Of a stretch of DNA of 64,000 nucleotides, positions 33,398 to 41,111 are shown piece after piece; position 1 is the stretch's first letter, and every line of letters starts with the position of its first letter. The stretch is from assembly GCF_001262495.1 (NCBI RefSeq), contig NZ_LGYE01000001.1, positions 1,364,001 to 1,428,000 of the forward strand, given 5' to 3'. The position numbers and the translations under genes were made by a program. The notes beneath the pieces are model-generated. The model was not told where the DNA came from, made no database searches, and was given only the letters and a program-made list of their open reading frames with translations. The DNA is from Microbacterium sp. GCS4. Lineage in GTDB: Bacteria; Actinomycetota; Actinomycetes; Actinomycetales; Microbacteriaceae.

Positions 33398-33668
33398 GGC
33401 GGCGGCTCGCTCGGATGAGGCCGAGGATGCGGATGGCTCCGGCGTGTGCGGCGATGATGTTCCGTCCGGCGTCGACGAATGCGATGGCGGTGTCGAGGTA
33501 GTACTCGCCGTCCTCGATGAGTCGGGTTCGTGCGCTGTCGAGGGTGAGGCCGATGTCGGTCAACTTCCGGGCGGTCGCGGTGAGTCCGGCGCGTTGGGCG
33601 TCGGCGGCTCGGTCGAGGGCGGTGGTCGTGAGTTCGGTGAGCGCCTCGGCGGTGGTCGTGGTGTTCAC
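33390..33668 (-). CDS. Small helical phage protein
   Basis: Protein of 92 residues, almost entirely helical, starting MNTTTTAEALTELTTTALDR and ending in a basic tail. It overlaps both neighbours slightly and has no recognisable family. Position among the earliest leftward genes suggests an early or packaging-related role, but this is speculative. Confidence 0.5.
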   Translation of the reverse strand: MNTTTTAEALTELTTTALDRAADAQRAGLTATARKLTDIGLTLDSARTRLIEDGEYYLDTAIAFVDAGRNIIAAHAGAIRILGLIRASRRRG

Positions 33669-34036
33669 TCGTCGCCCTCCTCGTCGGTCGCGTCGGCGTC
33701 GTCCTTCTCGACCACTTCGCCGGTGTCGAGGTTGACGCTGTTGAATACGTCGCGAAGTTCGTCCTCTAGGTCGATGGGAAGGGTGACGGCTCCGGTTCGG
33801 TGTTCGTAGGCGCGTCGGAGCAGTCGGAGGGCGGCGTCGATGTCGTCCGGGAGGAGTGCCTCGATGGACCGGATACGCATGACGGCTTCGCGGTGGCCGG
33901 TGTCGACGTCCTCGTCGATGCGCTTGGGATCGAGGATGACGATGGCGACGAGGGATGACCGGTTCTTGGTGACGGCCGGTTCGAGGGCGGTGAGGCCGTC
34001 GCGGTCGCCGGTCGGGATACGTCCCTGAATCTTCAT
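33665..34036 (-). CDS. Phage protein of unknown function, acidic C-terminus
   Basis: Protein of 123 residues. The N-terminal half is mixed; residues about 60-95 are helical (IRSIEALLPDDIDAALRLL); the C-terminal 20 residues are acidic. It might be the missing small terminase or an early regulator, but no HTH motif is clear. The ATG overlaps, as ATGA, the stop of a small gene upstream, which fixes the start. Confidence 0.55.
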   Translation of the reverse strand: MKIQGRIPTGDRDGLTALEPAVTKNRSSLVAIVILDPKRIDEDVDTGHREAVMRIRSIEALLPDDIDAALRLLRRAYEHRTGAVTLPIDLEDELRDVFNSVNLDTGEVVEKDDADATDEEGDE

Positions 34037-34185
34037 TGCGTGCGTCCTTTGGGTTCGTAGGTCGGGCCGAGGATGGTCCGGATGACGGTGGGGTCGAGCG
34101 GTTCGAGCGAGTCGCGTTCGTTGCGTCCGTCGTCTCGGTGATGACCGCAGATGCACCACCCGGATTCGAGGTAGCGATGTTCCAT
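34033..34185 (-). CDS. Small Cys/His phage protein
   Basis: Protein of 50 residues beginning MEHRYLESGWCICGHHRDD and ending PTYEPKGRTQ. The CxC-x-HH cluster could bind metal. The stop overlaps the downstream ATG (ATGA), the style of the whole operon. The same frame is open for 66 further codons upstream with protein-like composition (for example GGPYLPNPHLPFTIEQVEA) but no start codon, so the true gene may be longer. Confidence 0.5.
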   Translation of the reverse strand: MEHRYLESGWCICGHHRDDGRNERDSLEPLDPTVIRTILGPTYEPKGRTQ

Positions 34186-34662
34186 GGCTTCGACCTGCTC
34201 GATGGTGAAGGGAAGGTGTGGGTTTGGGAGGTATGGCCCCCCTACTACCGCCGGAGCGGATTCGGAGGGACCTGCTCGACGGAGCCAGGGCGGAGCCTTG
34301 GGCCGGTCGGCGTGGCACGAGGGGTAAGCCTCGTCACGGACGGGATATGAGCGTGGGATCGTGTCGGCGGGTGTCGCGCCCGGTCATGCCTTGACCGCGA
34401 CCCCCTACGCTCTCGGGGTGGCACCCGGACTGGTTACCGGTTCTTGGTGAGCGGTCGCCTACCGCTGTCAGTAGCCGGACTCGATCCGGTACCCACGCGC
34501 TCAATGCGCGCCATGTTGTTCAGTTATCGCCGCGCCCGGTTGGGACGCGACGGCATGGTGGGCCTCGTGTCTTCGTCATGTGCACAAGATTGAGGCGCAC
34601 GTCAGGAACACGGATGCATTGAATGTGGCGTGTCGCAATCTTGGGCGCGCTACTATCGAGCC
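34186..34662. other. Divergent regulatory gap of the prophage
   Basis: This gap separates the leftward phage operon from the rightward XRE gene. It contains a start-less extension of the leftward frame, several hairpins (for example GCGGT/ACCGC near 34451), a tRNA-arm-like palindrome near 34475, and inverted arms CAAGATTG (34585-34592) and CAATCTTG (34636-34643) close to the XRE promoter, which are candidate operator half-sites. No other gene is supported. Confidence 0.45.
34651..34656 (+). promoter_or_regulatory. Leaderless promoter of the XRE regulator
   Basis: The -10 element TACTAT is followed by six bases and the ATG at 34663, with no ribosome site. The inverted arm CAATCTTG ends eight bases upstream, so a regulator bound there would cover the promoter, consistent with autoregulation. 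Confidence 0.6.
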
Positions 34663-34956
34663 ATGAGCATGACGATGACCTGGACGCTTGGTGAACACAT
34701 CGCCAAGGCGCGGAAGGATGCTGGCCTCGATCAGACCCAGTTGGCGAAGGCCGTGGGGATCGCTAGGAACTCGCTGTCGAACTACGAGACGGGCCGCTCG
34801 GTCCCGCCGTTCGACGTCGCGGTACGGATCGCTACGGCGTGCGGCGTCGGCCTCGACTGGTTCGCATCTGCCGTTAACGCAGAAACGGCCCCCACCGAAG
34901 TGGGAGCCGTTTCTGACTCGGTGCGCCCGAAGGGACTCGAACCCCTAACCTTCTGA
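34663..34956 (+). CDS. XRE-type phage repressor-like regulator, 3' end within the att core
   Basis: DNA-binding protein of 97 residues with a clear XRE HTH (about 9-68: LGEHIAKARKDAGLDQTQLA ... LSNYETGRSVPPF). The last 11 sense codons and most of the stop codon lie in the 35-bp attachment core, antisense to tRNA-Arg. In the excised phage the frame would pass through the core and add 25 residues, ending EEVTA before the Cys-rich gene. ATG 34663 is favoured by the leaderless promoter. A hairpin terminator serving tRNA-Arg lies inside this coding region. Confidence 0.75.
   Translation: MSMTMTWTLGEHIAKARKDAGLDQTQLAKAVGIARNSLSNYETGRSVPPFDVAVRIATACGVGLDWFASAVNAETAPTEVGAVSDSVRPKGLEPLTF
34880..34915. 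terminator. Phage-supplied terminator of tRNA-Arg, inside the XRE gene
   Basis: Arms CAGAAACGGC and GCCGTTTCTG enclose a second stem CCCAC/GTGGG with a four-base loop. It lies seven bases past the 3' end of tRNA-Arg (leftward reading) and replaces the host hairpin now at 18.5 kb. It overlaps XRE codons on the opposite strand. Confidence 0.8.
34921..34955. other. attR: attR core (35 bp, 3' end of tRNA-Arg)
   Basis: Identical to 18569-18603. All but one base belongs to the 3' half of tRNA-Arg, which is restored intact by the phage copy of the core. Confidence 0.93.
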
Positions 34957-34994
34957 TCCGTAGTCAGATGCTCTATCCATTGAGCTACGGGCGC
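34922..34994 (-). tRNA. tRNA-Arg (anticodon ACG)
   Basis: A 73-nt cloverleaf on the minus strand with acceptor stem GCGCCCG/CGGGCGC, discriminator A, D arm AGCTCAATGGATAGAGC, anticodon stem TCTGA/TCAGA with loop CTACGGA (anticodon ACG), and T arm AGGGGTTCGAGTCCCTT. CCA is not encoded. It is the integration target of the prophage to its left. Confidence 0.97.
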
Positions 34995-35060
34995 TCCTGG
35001 ACCGCTCAGCGGGCCGTGGAACAGCTTATAACAGTCCTCAGGCGATTGCGAATCGACGGG

Positions 35061-35645
35061 TCAGGACGCCCGCTCCTCGGCCTTCTGCTGCTTCTTCGTG
35101 CGCTTCGCCTTGGCGCGCTGCAGCGACGACAGCGCCTGCAGGTCGACGAGACGGAGGGCCTGCATCCTCGCGTCGCGCATCCGGTCGTAGTCGGGATCCT
35201 GGTCGGGACGCATGCCCTCCACGCGCAGACGGCGGTCGAGGTTGTGACGCACGTCGGACCACGCTGCCTCGCGGGCCTCCTCGACGATCGTCGTCAACGC
35301 CGCGTCGTCCTGCATCATCTCGCGCAGCCGCGTCGCGACGCCGTGCGACTGCTTGGCCCGACGTCGGAGGTTGCGCACGTCGCGGTCGCGGTAGTCGTGC
35401 GTGCCCGAAGGATCGGAGTGGCGTCCCCTGGCTCGCTTGCGCAGCGCGGTGAGGTTCTCCTCCGCCTCTTCGGACTCCTCCGCCATGGCTCGCAGCGCCT
35501 CGCGCGCGTCGTCCATGTACTTCTGCGTGTCGAAGACCCCGCCCTCGGCGATCGTCCCGATGAGGATGTGGTTCTTGACCGCCAGGCGCGCGGCAGCGGT
35601 CGCGATCGCGACGCCTTCCGCGATGGCCTCAGCCGTTCGTCCCAA
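35061..35645 (-). CDS. Conserved hypothetical protein
   Basis: Soluble, mostly helical protein of 194 residues, rich in Arg, Ala and Glu, with a basic C-terminal tail (QRAKAKRTKKQQKAEERAS). No catalytic motif or membrane segment is visible. It resembles small proteins found beside tRNA-Arg in Microbacteriaceae that are sometimes labelled asparagine synthase, a name the sequence does not support. It is monocistronic, with the SDR gene divergent upstream. Confidence 0.7.
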   Translation of the reverse strand: MGRTAEAIAEGVAIATAAARLAVKNHILIGTIAEGGVFDTQKYMDDAREALRAMAEESEEAEENLTALRKRARGRHSDPSGTHDYRDRDVRNLRRRAKQSHGVATRLREMMQDDAALTTIVEEAREAAWSDVRHNLDRRLRVEGMRPDQDPDYDRMRDARMQALRLVDLQALSSLQRAKAKRTKKQQKAEERAS

Positions 35646-35774
35646 CGCAACCTCCTCCCTTCGAGCGTACCGGTTTCGCCCCCGCGAGCGGTCGGACAGA
35701 ATGGAGCGGATGCGGGTCGCGACGACCCGCCCGGGGATCGGCGCCGCTCCCGATCAGCGGCGGGAGGAGCAGTC

Positions 35775-36629
35775 ATGAGGCGTCTCGCGCTGACCGGGAG
35801 CACGACCGTGATCACGGGTGCGGCGAGCGGGATGGGCGCAGAGATCGCCCGGCTCCTCGCCCCGCGGGGCGTGCACCTCGCGCTGCTCGACCACAACGCG
35901 GAGGCGCTGGCCGCCCTCGCGGCCGGACTCGAGGGGACGGTGACCACGCACGTCGTGGATCTGCGCGACGACGAGGCGGTGACCGCCACGGCGCGCGAGG
36001 TCGAGGGTTCGCATCCGCGCATCAACGCCCTCATCACGTGCGCGGGATCCTCGATGCTCGGCACGCTCGACCAGCTCACGATGGAGGAGATGCGCTGGCT
36101 GACCGACGTGAACCTCTGGGGAACGGTGTCGATCACCAAGGCGCTGCTACCCGCCCTGCGGACCGCACCTGCCGCGCACATCACCCATCTCGCGAGCGTG
36201 TACGCGCTGGCCGCGCCGGCCGGACGCATTCCCTATGCGCTCAGCAAGTTCGCGGTGCGCGGTTTCTCCGAGGCGCTCCGGCACGAACTCGAGGGCACCT
36301 CCGTGACGGTGGGCGCGGTGTATCCCGCCGGCGTGCGCACCGGCATCATCCTGCACGGACGCTACGCCGCGGCGATCGATCCCGCGGTGGCGGCACGGGC
36401 CGCAGCGGCGCAGGCGCGGATGTACCACACGGACCCGACGGATGCCGCGGCGCAGATCGTCCGCGCCACCGCGCGTCGCCGCCCGCGCACCATGGTCGGC
36501 CGCGAGGCCCGCCTGATCGACCTGCTCGTGCGGCTGGGTCCCTCGTCGTACTGGCGGGCGATGCGCCGCCCCCTGCGTGAGGCGGTCGACACGACGACGC
36601 CGATAGACACGACGACGCCGCTGGGCTGA
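35775..36629 (+). CDS. Short-chain dehydrogenase/reductase
   Basis: SDR enzyme of 284 residues. The Rossmann motif is TGAASGMG (about 18-25), the NNAG equivalent is CAGSS, and the catalytic motif is YALSK with the preceding Ser in HLASVYALA. A C-terminal extension includes a hydrophobic/basic segment. A GGGAGGAG ribosome site precedes the ATG, so the longer upstream open frame is not used. Substrate unknown; relatives act on alcohols, steroids and fatty acyl groups. Confidence 0.87.
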   Translation: MRRLALTGSTTVITGAASGMGAEIARLLAPRGVHLALLDHNAEALAALAAGLEGTVTTHVVDLRDDEAVTATAREVEGSHPRINALITCAGSSMLGTLDQLTMEEMRWLTDVNLWGTVSITKALLPALRTAPAAHITHLASVYALAAPAGRIPYALSKFAVRGFSEALRHELEGTSVTVGAVYPAGVRTGIILHGRYAAAIDPAVAARAAAAQARMYHTDPTDAAAQIVRATARRRPRTMVGREARLIDLLVRLGPSSYWRAMRRPLREAVDTTTPIDTTTPLG

Positions 36630-36657
36630 CGGTCGACGGAGCGAGGGTCCAGACGCC

Positions 36658-37524
36658 TCAGCGCACCGCGCCGACCCAGATGCCGGAGGCCCAGGCCTGC
36701 TGCGCGGTGTCGCATCCCACCGACCCGGGGTAGCCGCGGACGACCGCCATGCAGTTCGCGAGGAACTCCGGGTCTCCGCGGAACAGCGACCGGTAGGCGT
36801 CCGCCGAGTTCAGCGAGCCCCACACCTGGAACTGGTAGATGTGGGCGAGCTCATGCGCCATCGCCCAGTTCAGTCGCTCGGTGCTCCACCCTGCGATGTC
36901 GGCGCGGTACTTGATGTAGCCGTTGCTGTTGGCGCAGGCCGGAGCTGTGCCGCCCGCGCACGAGGCCGATTCGTAGAGTCCGACCCCCGCCCCGCCGACG
37001 GTGTCGAGCGCGGCGCGCACGCGGGCGTAGCCCTCCGGCCCGCTGGACGACCACCGTGGACCACCCGGGCCCGCCGACTGCGCCGCCTGCCAGGTGGCGA
37101 CCTCCTCCCCGACCTTCTCGGTGAGAGCGTGCACGGTCGCGGTCGCGGCGACCACGACGGCGGGATCATCGTGCTCGGCGAGCACGGTCTGCTGGGCGGA
37201 GACGGCCGCGGCCCTGTGGGTGGAGGTGTCCACGGCGGCGCCCGCGCCGTTGATCAGTGCGCCGAACGCGGTGATCTCGTCGAGGAAGGCCGGACGCACC
37301 TCGAGCACGGCCGCGCGGTCGGCGGTGTCGTGTTCGGCGATCTCGATCATTCCCGTGAGGTGGTCGGCGCGCATCTGCGTGCGGTCGGTCGACTGGATCA
37401 CGGCCTGGAGCTCGGCGATGACGTCGGCGCGCTCGTTCTCGAGCGCGACCGCCCGCGCGATCAGGCCACCGCTCATCATCACGGCGCCCGCGACGAGGAC
37501 CGAGAGCACCCGCCGGATCACCAT
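36658..37524 (-). CDS. Exported protein with HExxH metalloprotease motif
   Basis: Protein of 288 residues with an N-terminal signal or anchor segment (about 7-28), a long helical region, and a C-terminal domain containing HELAH (224-228), a zinc-protease signature, followed by DPEFLANCMA, where a third ligand could lie. Four cysteines in the C-terminal domain could form disulfides outside the cell. No known peptidase family is obvious. It sits next to a small membrane coiled-coil protein gene in the same direction. Confidence 0.65.
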   Translation of the reverse strand: MVIRRVLSVLVAGAVMMSGGLIARAVALENERADVIAELQAVIQSTDRTQMRADHLTGMIEIAEHDTADRAAVLEVRPAFLDEITAFGALINGAGAAVDTSTHRAAAVSAQQTVLAEHDDPAVVVAATATVHALTEKVGEEVATWQAAQSAGPGGPRWSSSGPEGYARVRAALDTVGGAGVGLYESASCAGGTAPACANSNGYIKYRADIAGWSTERLNWAMAHELAHIYQFQVWGSLNSADAYRSLFRGDPEFLANCMAVVRGYPGSVGCDTAQQAWASGIWVGAVR

Positions 37525-37531
37525 GCGGCTC

Positions 37532-37777
37532 TCACGGCAGGAATCCGGTCGCGTCGGCGATCTGCGCGTCCTGCTCGGCGATCGTGGAGCGGAGGGCGGT
37601 GAGTTGCGCGGCGAGGAGCTCGGTGCGGTCCTGCGCCTCGTCGAGGCGTTCCTGGGCACGGATGACGGCGGCCTTGGCCTCGGCGAGCGCGTCGACGCGC
37701 TGCTGGTCGGCGACCACGACGAGGACGGTTCCACCGACCACGAGAAGCCCTCCGGCGATCACCGCGATGACCCGCAT
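37532..37777 (-). CDS. Small membrane protein with coiled coil
   Basis: Protein of 81 residues with a signal-anchor segment (MRVIAVIAGGLLVVGGTVLVVV) and a heptad-like helical tail. It lies seven bases upstream of the HExxH protein gene, so the two are probably co-transcribed and may act together at the membrane. The helical regions of both are similar in style. Function unknown. Confidence 0.65.
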   Translation of the reverse strand: MRVIAVIAGGLLVVGGTVLVVVADQQRVDALAEAKAAVIRAQERLDEAQDRTELLAAQLTALRSTIAEQDAQIADATGFLP

Positions 37778-37878
37778 ATCGCTCCCCAGAACATGAACGT
37801 GCGTCCGGAACGATTCCGTAGGGCCAATATATCCACGCGCCGAGGTCGCTACCAGTTCTTACCGTCGGCGGCGCCGAG

Positions 37879-40104
37879 TCACGCCGAGGGCGCCGCCGTC
37901 CGGAACCGCCGCAGACGGAGACTGTTCAGCACCACGAACACGCTGGAGAACGCCATCGCCGCGCCCGCGAGCATCGGGTTGAGAAGCCCGACGGCCGCGA
38001 GCGGGATCGCTGCGACGTTGTACGCGAGAGCCCAGAACAGGTTGCCGCGGATGGTCGCGAGCGTGTGACGGGCGAGGCGGATCGCGTCGACCGCTCCCCA
38101 CAGGTCGCCGCGCACGAGGGTGAGGTCGGACGCCTCGATCGCGGCATCCGGCCCCGACCCCATGGCGATGCCGAGGTCGGACTGCGCCAGCGCGGCAGCG
38201 TCGTTGACCCCGTCGCCGACCATCGCGACGACCGCGCCGTCACGCTGCAGGGCGGTGATCTCGGCTGCCTTCTGCTCGGGAAGGACTCCGGCCCGCACGC
38301 GGTCGACGCCGACCTCCGCGGCGACCGCCACGGCCGCCCGCTCGTTGTCTCCCGTGAGCAGCACCGGGGTCAATCCCAGATCCCGGAGCGCCGAGATCGC
38401 CTCCGGACTGCTCGGCTTGACCCGGTCGGCCACCACGAGGATGCCGCGGACTCGGCCGTCCCATGCGGCTGCCACCGCAGTGCGGGCCTGCGCCTCGGCT
38501 GCCGTGAACGCCGCGGCGAGCCGGTCGTCGAGCACGAGCCCCCAGTCGGCGAGGAACGCCGGACGGCCGACGATGACCGCGTGCCCGTCGACGACGCCCG
38601 CCACACCCTGCCCCTGCTCGCTGCGGAAGTCGGTGACGGTCAGGATCCCGCCGAACCGCTCGGTCGCGCCGCGCACCACGGCCTGCGCGATCGGATGCTC
38701 GGACGCGTCCTCGAGCGCCGCCGCATGGCGGAGCACGGCATCCGCGTCCTCGCCGTCCGCCGGGATCACGTCGACGAGAGTCATCCGCCCCGTCGTGACG
38801 GTGCCGGTCTTGTCGAGCACGATCGTGTCGACCCGTCGTGTGGACTCGAGCACCTCGGGTCCCTTGATGAGCACGCCGAGCTGTGCGCCGCGCCCGGTGC
38901 CGACCAGGAGCGCCATGGGAGTCGCCAATCCGAGGGCGCAGGGGCAGGCGATGATGAGAACGGCCACCGCGGCCGTGAAGGCCCCCGCAGCTCCTCCGCC
39001 GCTCAGCAGCCAGATCGTGAGCGTGAGCGCCGAGATGCCGAAGACGATGGGGACGAACACGGCGGAGAGCCGATCGGCGAGTCGCTGCGCGTCGGCTTTG
39101 CCGGACTGCGCCTCCTCCACGAGCTGCGCCATCCGTGCGAGCTGTGTGTCCGCTCCGACGCGGGTGGCGCGGACGAGCAGTCGACCCCCGACGTTGACGG
39201 TCGCACCGGTCACCGCGTCGCCGGTTCGCACCTCGACGGGCACCGACTCTCCGGTGAGCATCGAGGCGTCCACGGCGGACACACCGTCGACCACGATGCC
39301 GTCGGTCGCGACCTTCTCCCCCGGTCGCACCGAGAACACGTCACCGACCCCGAGGCGGGCGAGCGGCATCCGCTCCTCCACGCCGTCGCGTACGACCGAC
39401 ACGTCCTTGGCTCCGAGCTCCCCCAGGGCGCGCAGCGCCGCGCCGGCTCGACGCTTGGAGCGCTGCTCCAGGAATCGCCCGAGCAGCAGGAACATGGTGA
39501 CGCCCGCCGCGACCTCCAGGTAGATGCTGCCGAGGCCGTCGCCGCGTTCGATCGTGAAGCGGAACGGATGCGTCATGCCCCACATGCCCGCGGTTCCGAA
39601 GAACAGCGCGTACAGCGACCACAAGTAGGCCGCTGTGACTCCGACCGAGATCAACGTGTCCATCGTCACGGAGCGATGCCGCGCATTGATCACGGTCGCA
39701 CGGTGGAACGGCCAGGCTGCCCACAGGACGACCGGGGTGGCGAGTGCGAGCGACGCCCACTGCCACCCGGGGAACTGCAGGGGCTCGATCATGGCGAGGA
39801 GGATGACCGGCACGGCGAGCGCGACCGCCACGAAGAGGCGTCGGCGCAGCATCCGGTAGGCGGGGTCCTGGGCGTCGGACTCGACGGCTCGCGGAAGGGC
39901 TGCGGTGTAGCCGCTGCGCACGACCTCGGAGATGAGGTCGTCGGCGGCGATGCCCGGAGAGACCTCGACGTGCGCCTTCTCGGTCGCGTAGTTCACCGAG
40001 GCCGAGACGCCGTCCATGCGGTTGAGGCGCTTCTCGATGCGCGCTGCGCAGGACGCGCAGGTCATCCCGCCGATCTCGAGGTCGTAGACCGCTCCGCTCG
40101 CCAC
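37879..40104 (-). CDS. copA: Copper-exporting P-type ATPase
   Basis: P1B-type ATPase of 741 residues. It has an N-terminal heavy-metal domain with GMTCASC (13-19), TGES (284-287), the CPC transmembrane metal site (387-389) and the phosphorylated DKTGT (431-435), plus eight membrane segments. The CPC motif and the adjacent CopZ indicate Cu(I) export. It starts GTG, seven bases after copZ, in one operon with a CsoR-type operator upstream. Confidence 0.95.
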   Translation of the reverse strand: MASGAVYDLEIGGMTCASCAARIEKRLNRMDGVSASVNYATEKAHVEVSPGIAADDLISEVVRSGYTAALPRAVESDAQDPAYRMLRRRLFVAVALAVPVILLAMIEPLQFPGWQWASLALATPVVLWAAWPFHRATVINARHRSVTMDTLISVGVTAAYLWSLYALFFGTAGMWGMTHPFRFTIERGDGLGSIYLEVAAGVTMFLLLGRFLEQRSKRRAGAALRALGELGAKDVSVVRDGVEERMPLARLGVGDVFSVRPGEKVATDGIVVDGVSAVDASMLTGESVPVEVRTGDAVTGATVNVGGRLLVRATRVGADTQLARMAQLVEEAQSGKADAQRLADRLSAVFVPIVFGISALTLTIWLLSGGGAAGAFTAAVAVLIIACPCALGLATPMALLVGTGRGAQLGVLIKGPEVLESTRRVDTIVLDKTGTVTTGRMTLVDVIPADGEDADAVLRHAAALEDASEHPIAQAVVRGATERFGGILTVTDFRSEQGQGVAGVVDGHAVIVGRPAFLADWGLVLDDRLAAAFTAAEAQARTAVAAAWDGRVRGILVVADRVKPSSPEAISALRDLGLTPVLLTGDNERAAVAVAAEVGVDRVRAGVLPEQKAAEITALQRDGAVVAMVGDGVNDAAALAQSDLGIAMGSGPDAAIEASDLTLVRGDLWGAVDAIRLARHTLATIRGNLFWALAYNVAAIPLAAVGLLNPMLAGAAMAFSSVFVVLNSLRLRRFRTAAPSA

Positions 40105-40111
40105 GATCGGC

Positions 40112-40321
40112 TCAGGCGCGCGTCGCGCTGTAGCCGGCCTCGTCGACCGCAGCCAGCACGGCCGTGTCGTCGAGGGCGACGTCGGAGGTGACGACGAGCG
40201 CGCCGGAGGCGGCGCTCACCTCGATCGCGGTGACGCCGTCGATCTTCGCGACCTCGCTGCGCACCGAGCCCTCGCAGTGCCCGCAGGTCATCCCGGTCAC
40301 GGTGTAGGCGGTGGTGGTCAT
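40112..40321 (-). CDS. copZ: Copper chaperone CopZ
   Basis: Heavy-metal-associated protein of 69 residues with the GMTCGHC motif at the N-terminus (about 10-16) and a ferredoxin-like fold. It carries Cu(I) to the ATPase encoded directly downstream. The start ATG at 40321 is chosen because the domain begins [10 protein letters not shown]. Transcription starts near a CsoR-like palindrome 32 bases upstream. Confidence 0.92.
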   Translation of the reverse strand: MTTTAYTVTGMTCGHCEGSVRSEVAKIDGVTAIEVSAASGALVVTSDVALDDTAVLAAVDEAGYSATRA

Positions 40322-40352
40322 GGCAGTTCCTCTCTTCGGCGGACCCCTCAAG

Positions 40353-40371
40353 CATACCCCCTAGGGGTATG
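40353..40371. promoter_or_regulatory. CsoR-type copper operator
   Basis: CATACCCCCTAGGGGTATG is a near-perfect palindrome (arms CATACCCC/GGGGTATG, three-base centre) just upstream of copZ. It matches the GC-rich TACCCC/GGGGTA pattern of CsoR operators. No csoR gene lies in this window, so control would be in trans. Confidence 0.8.
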
Positions 40372-40384
40372 TAGAGGGTCGGAC

Positions 40385-41044
40385 TCAGGAAGAGGCCGGA
40401 TCCACACCGAGACGACGCGCGGCGGACGCGACGGAGTTCATCGTGTGCTGAGGGATCAGCTCGCGCAGCGCGGCAGCATCCTGCGCCTCGACCGCCTCGA
40501 GGATCACGCGGTGTTCCTCGGCCGTCTCGACGAGATCGTCGTGCTGGCCGAACAGCCATCGCAGCCGCGTCGTGAACACGCTGACCATCTCGAAGATGGT
40601 GTCGTTCGCGGCGAGGTGCGCCGCGACCTCGTGGAACCGGGTCGCGGCGATCCGCGCCGCCTCCACGTCGCCCGCTTCGGCCGCCGCGAACTCCTGCTCG
40701 TAGACGGCGCGCAGCCGGGCGACGCCCTCGGCTGTGCGGCGCTGCGCGGCGAACACGAAGATCATCGTCTCGACGGCCTCGCGCACCTCGCCGAAGTCCT
40801 GCAGCTCCTGCCGGGTGAACTCGCGCACCACGGCCCAGGTGCGCGGCCGTGCGACGACGACGCCCTCCGCGACGAGCGTGCGAATGGCCTCGCGCACGGG
40901 AAGGCGCGAGACGTCGAGCTCGGCCGCGATGTCGCGCTCGACGAGCCGGGAGCCGGGCATGCGCCGCCCCAGCACGATGTCATCGCGCAGAATGCGCGTC
41001 ACCCTCACCGACTCGAGTTCGCCGGCAGCCCCCGCCTCCGCCAT
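40385..41044 (-). CDS. GntR family regulator (FadR subfamily)
   Basis: Regulator of 219 residues. A winged HTH (about 14-75: DDIVLGRRMPGSRLVERDI...) is followed by an FCD-type all-helical effector domain. FadR-type GntR proteins usually respond to organic acids. It reads toward the copper operator but its neighbours do not reveal its targets. No obvious operator is seen before it. Confidence 0.87.
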   Translation of the reverse strand: MAEAGAAGELESVRVTRILRDDIVLGRRMPGSRLVERDIAAELDVSRLPVREAIRTLVAEGVVVARPRTWAVVREFTRQELQDFGEVREAVETMIFVFAAQRRTAEGVARLRAVYEQEFAAAEAGDVEAARIAATRFHEVAAHLAANDTIFEMVSVFTTRLRWLFGQHDDLVETAEEHRVILEAVEAQDAAALRELIPQHTMNSVASAARRLGVDPASS

Positions 41045-41111
41045 AACGGGATTGTCTCATCCCGATATGGCGAGCGACAAGTTTGGTATCCCAGTGCTCC
41101 GGGATACGAGG

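Larger units (their letters stand above)
18569..34955. mobile_element. Small integrated siphophage (prophage), 16.35 kb
   Basis: Bounded by a perfect 35-bp direct repeat that corresponds to the 3' end of tRNA-Arg. It contains integrase, small regulators, holin-like proteins, endolysin, fibre, tail, tape measure, connector, capsid-protease, portal, terminase and HNH genes, all with tight overlaps. Most structural genes run leftward; integrase-side genes and the XRE regulator run rightward. No replication gene and no clear terminase small subunit are visible. No frameshift or transposon interrupts a structural gene, so it may be functional or recently domesticated. Confidence 0.95.

Noticed and set aside
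34036..34350. Rightward 104-codon open frame near the right prophage end
   Set aside because: It runs opposite to the leftward Cys/His gene and its protein-like upstream frame, lacks a ribosome site, and its composition is antisense-like.
34465..34545. tRNA-like element on the minus strand: T-arm-like CCGGATCGAGTCCGG and an anticodon-like stem GCGCG/CGCGT
   Set aside because: The acceptor strands do not pair, the anticodon loop lacks U33, and T54 is replaced. It is noted as a palindrome-rich phage segment, not called as a tRNA.
35061..35645. Asparagine synthase, a label used for similar proteins
   Set aside because: The protein has no glutaminase or ATP pyrophosphatase motif and is far too short, so I kept it as hypothetical.
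38065..40191. A 708-codon rightward open frame opposite copA
   Set aside because: CopA on the other strand has every diagnostic P-type ATPase motif, so this frame is antisense.
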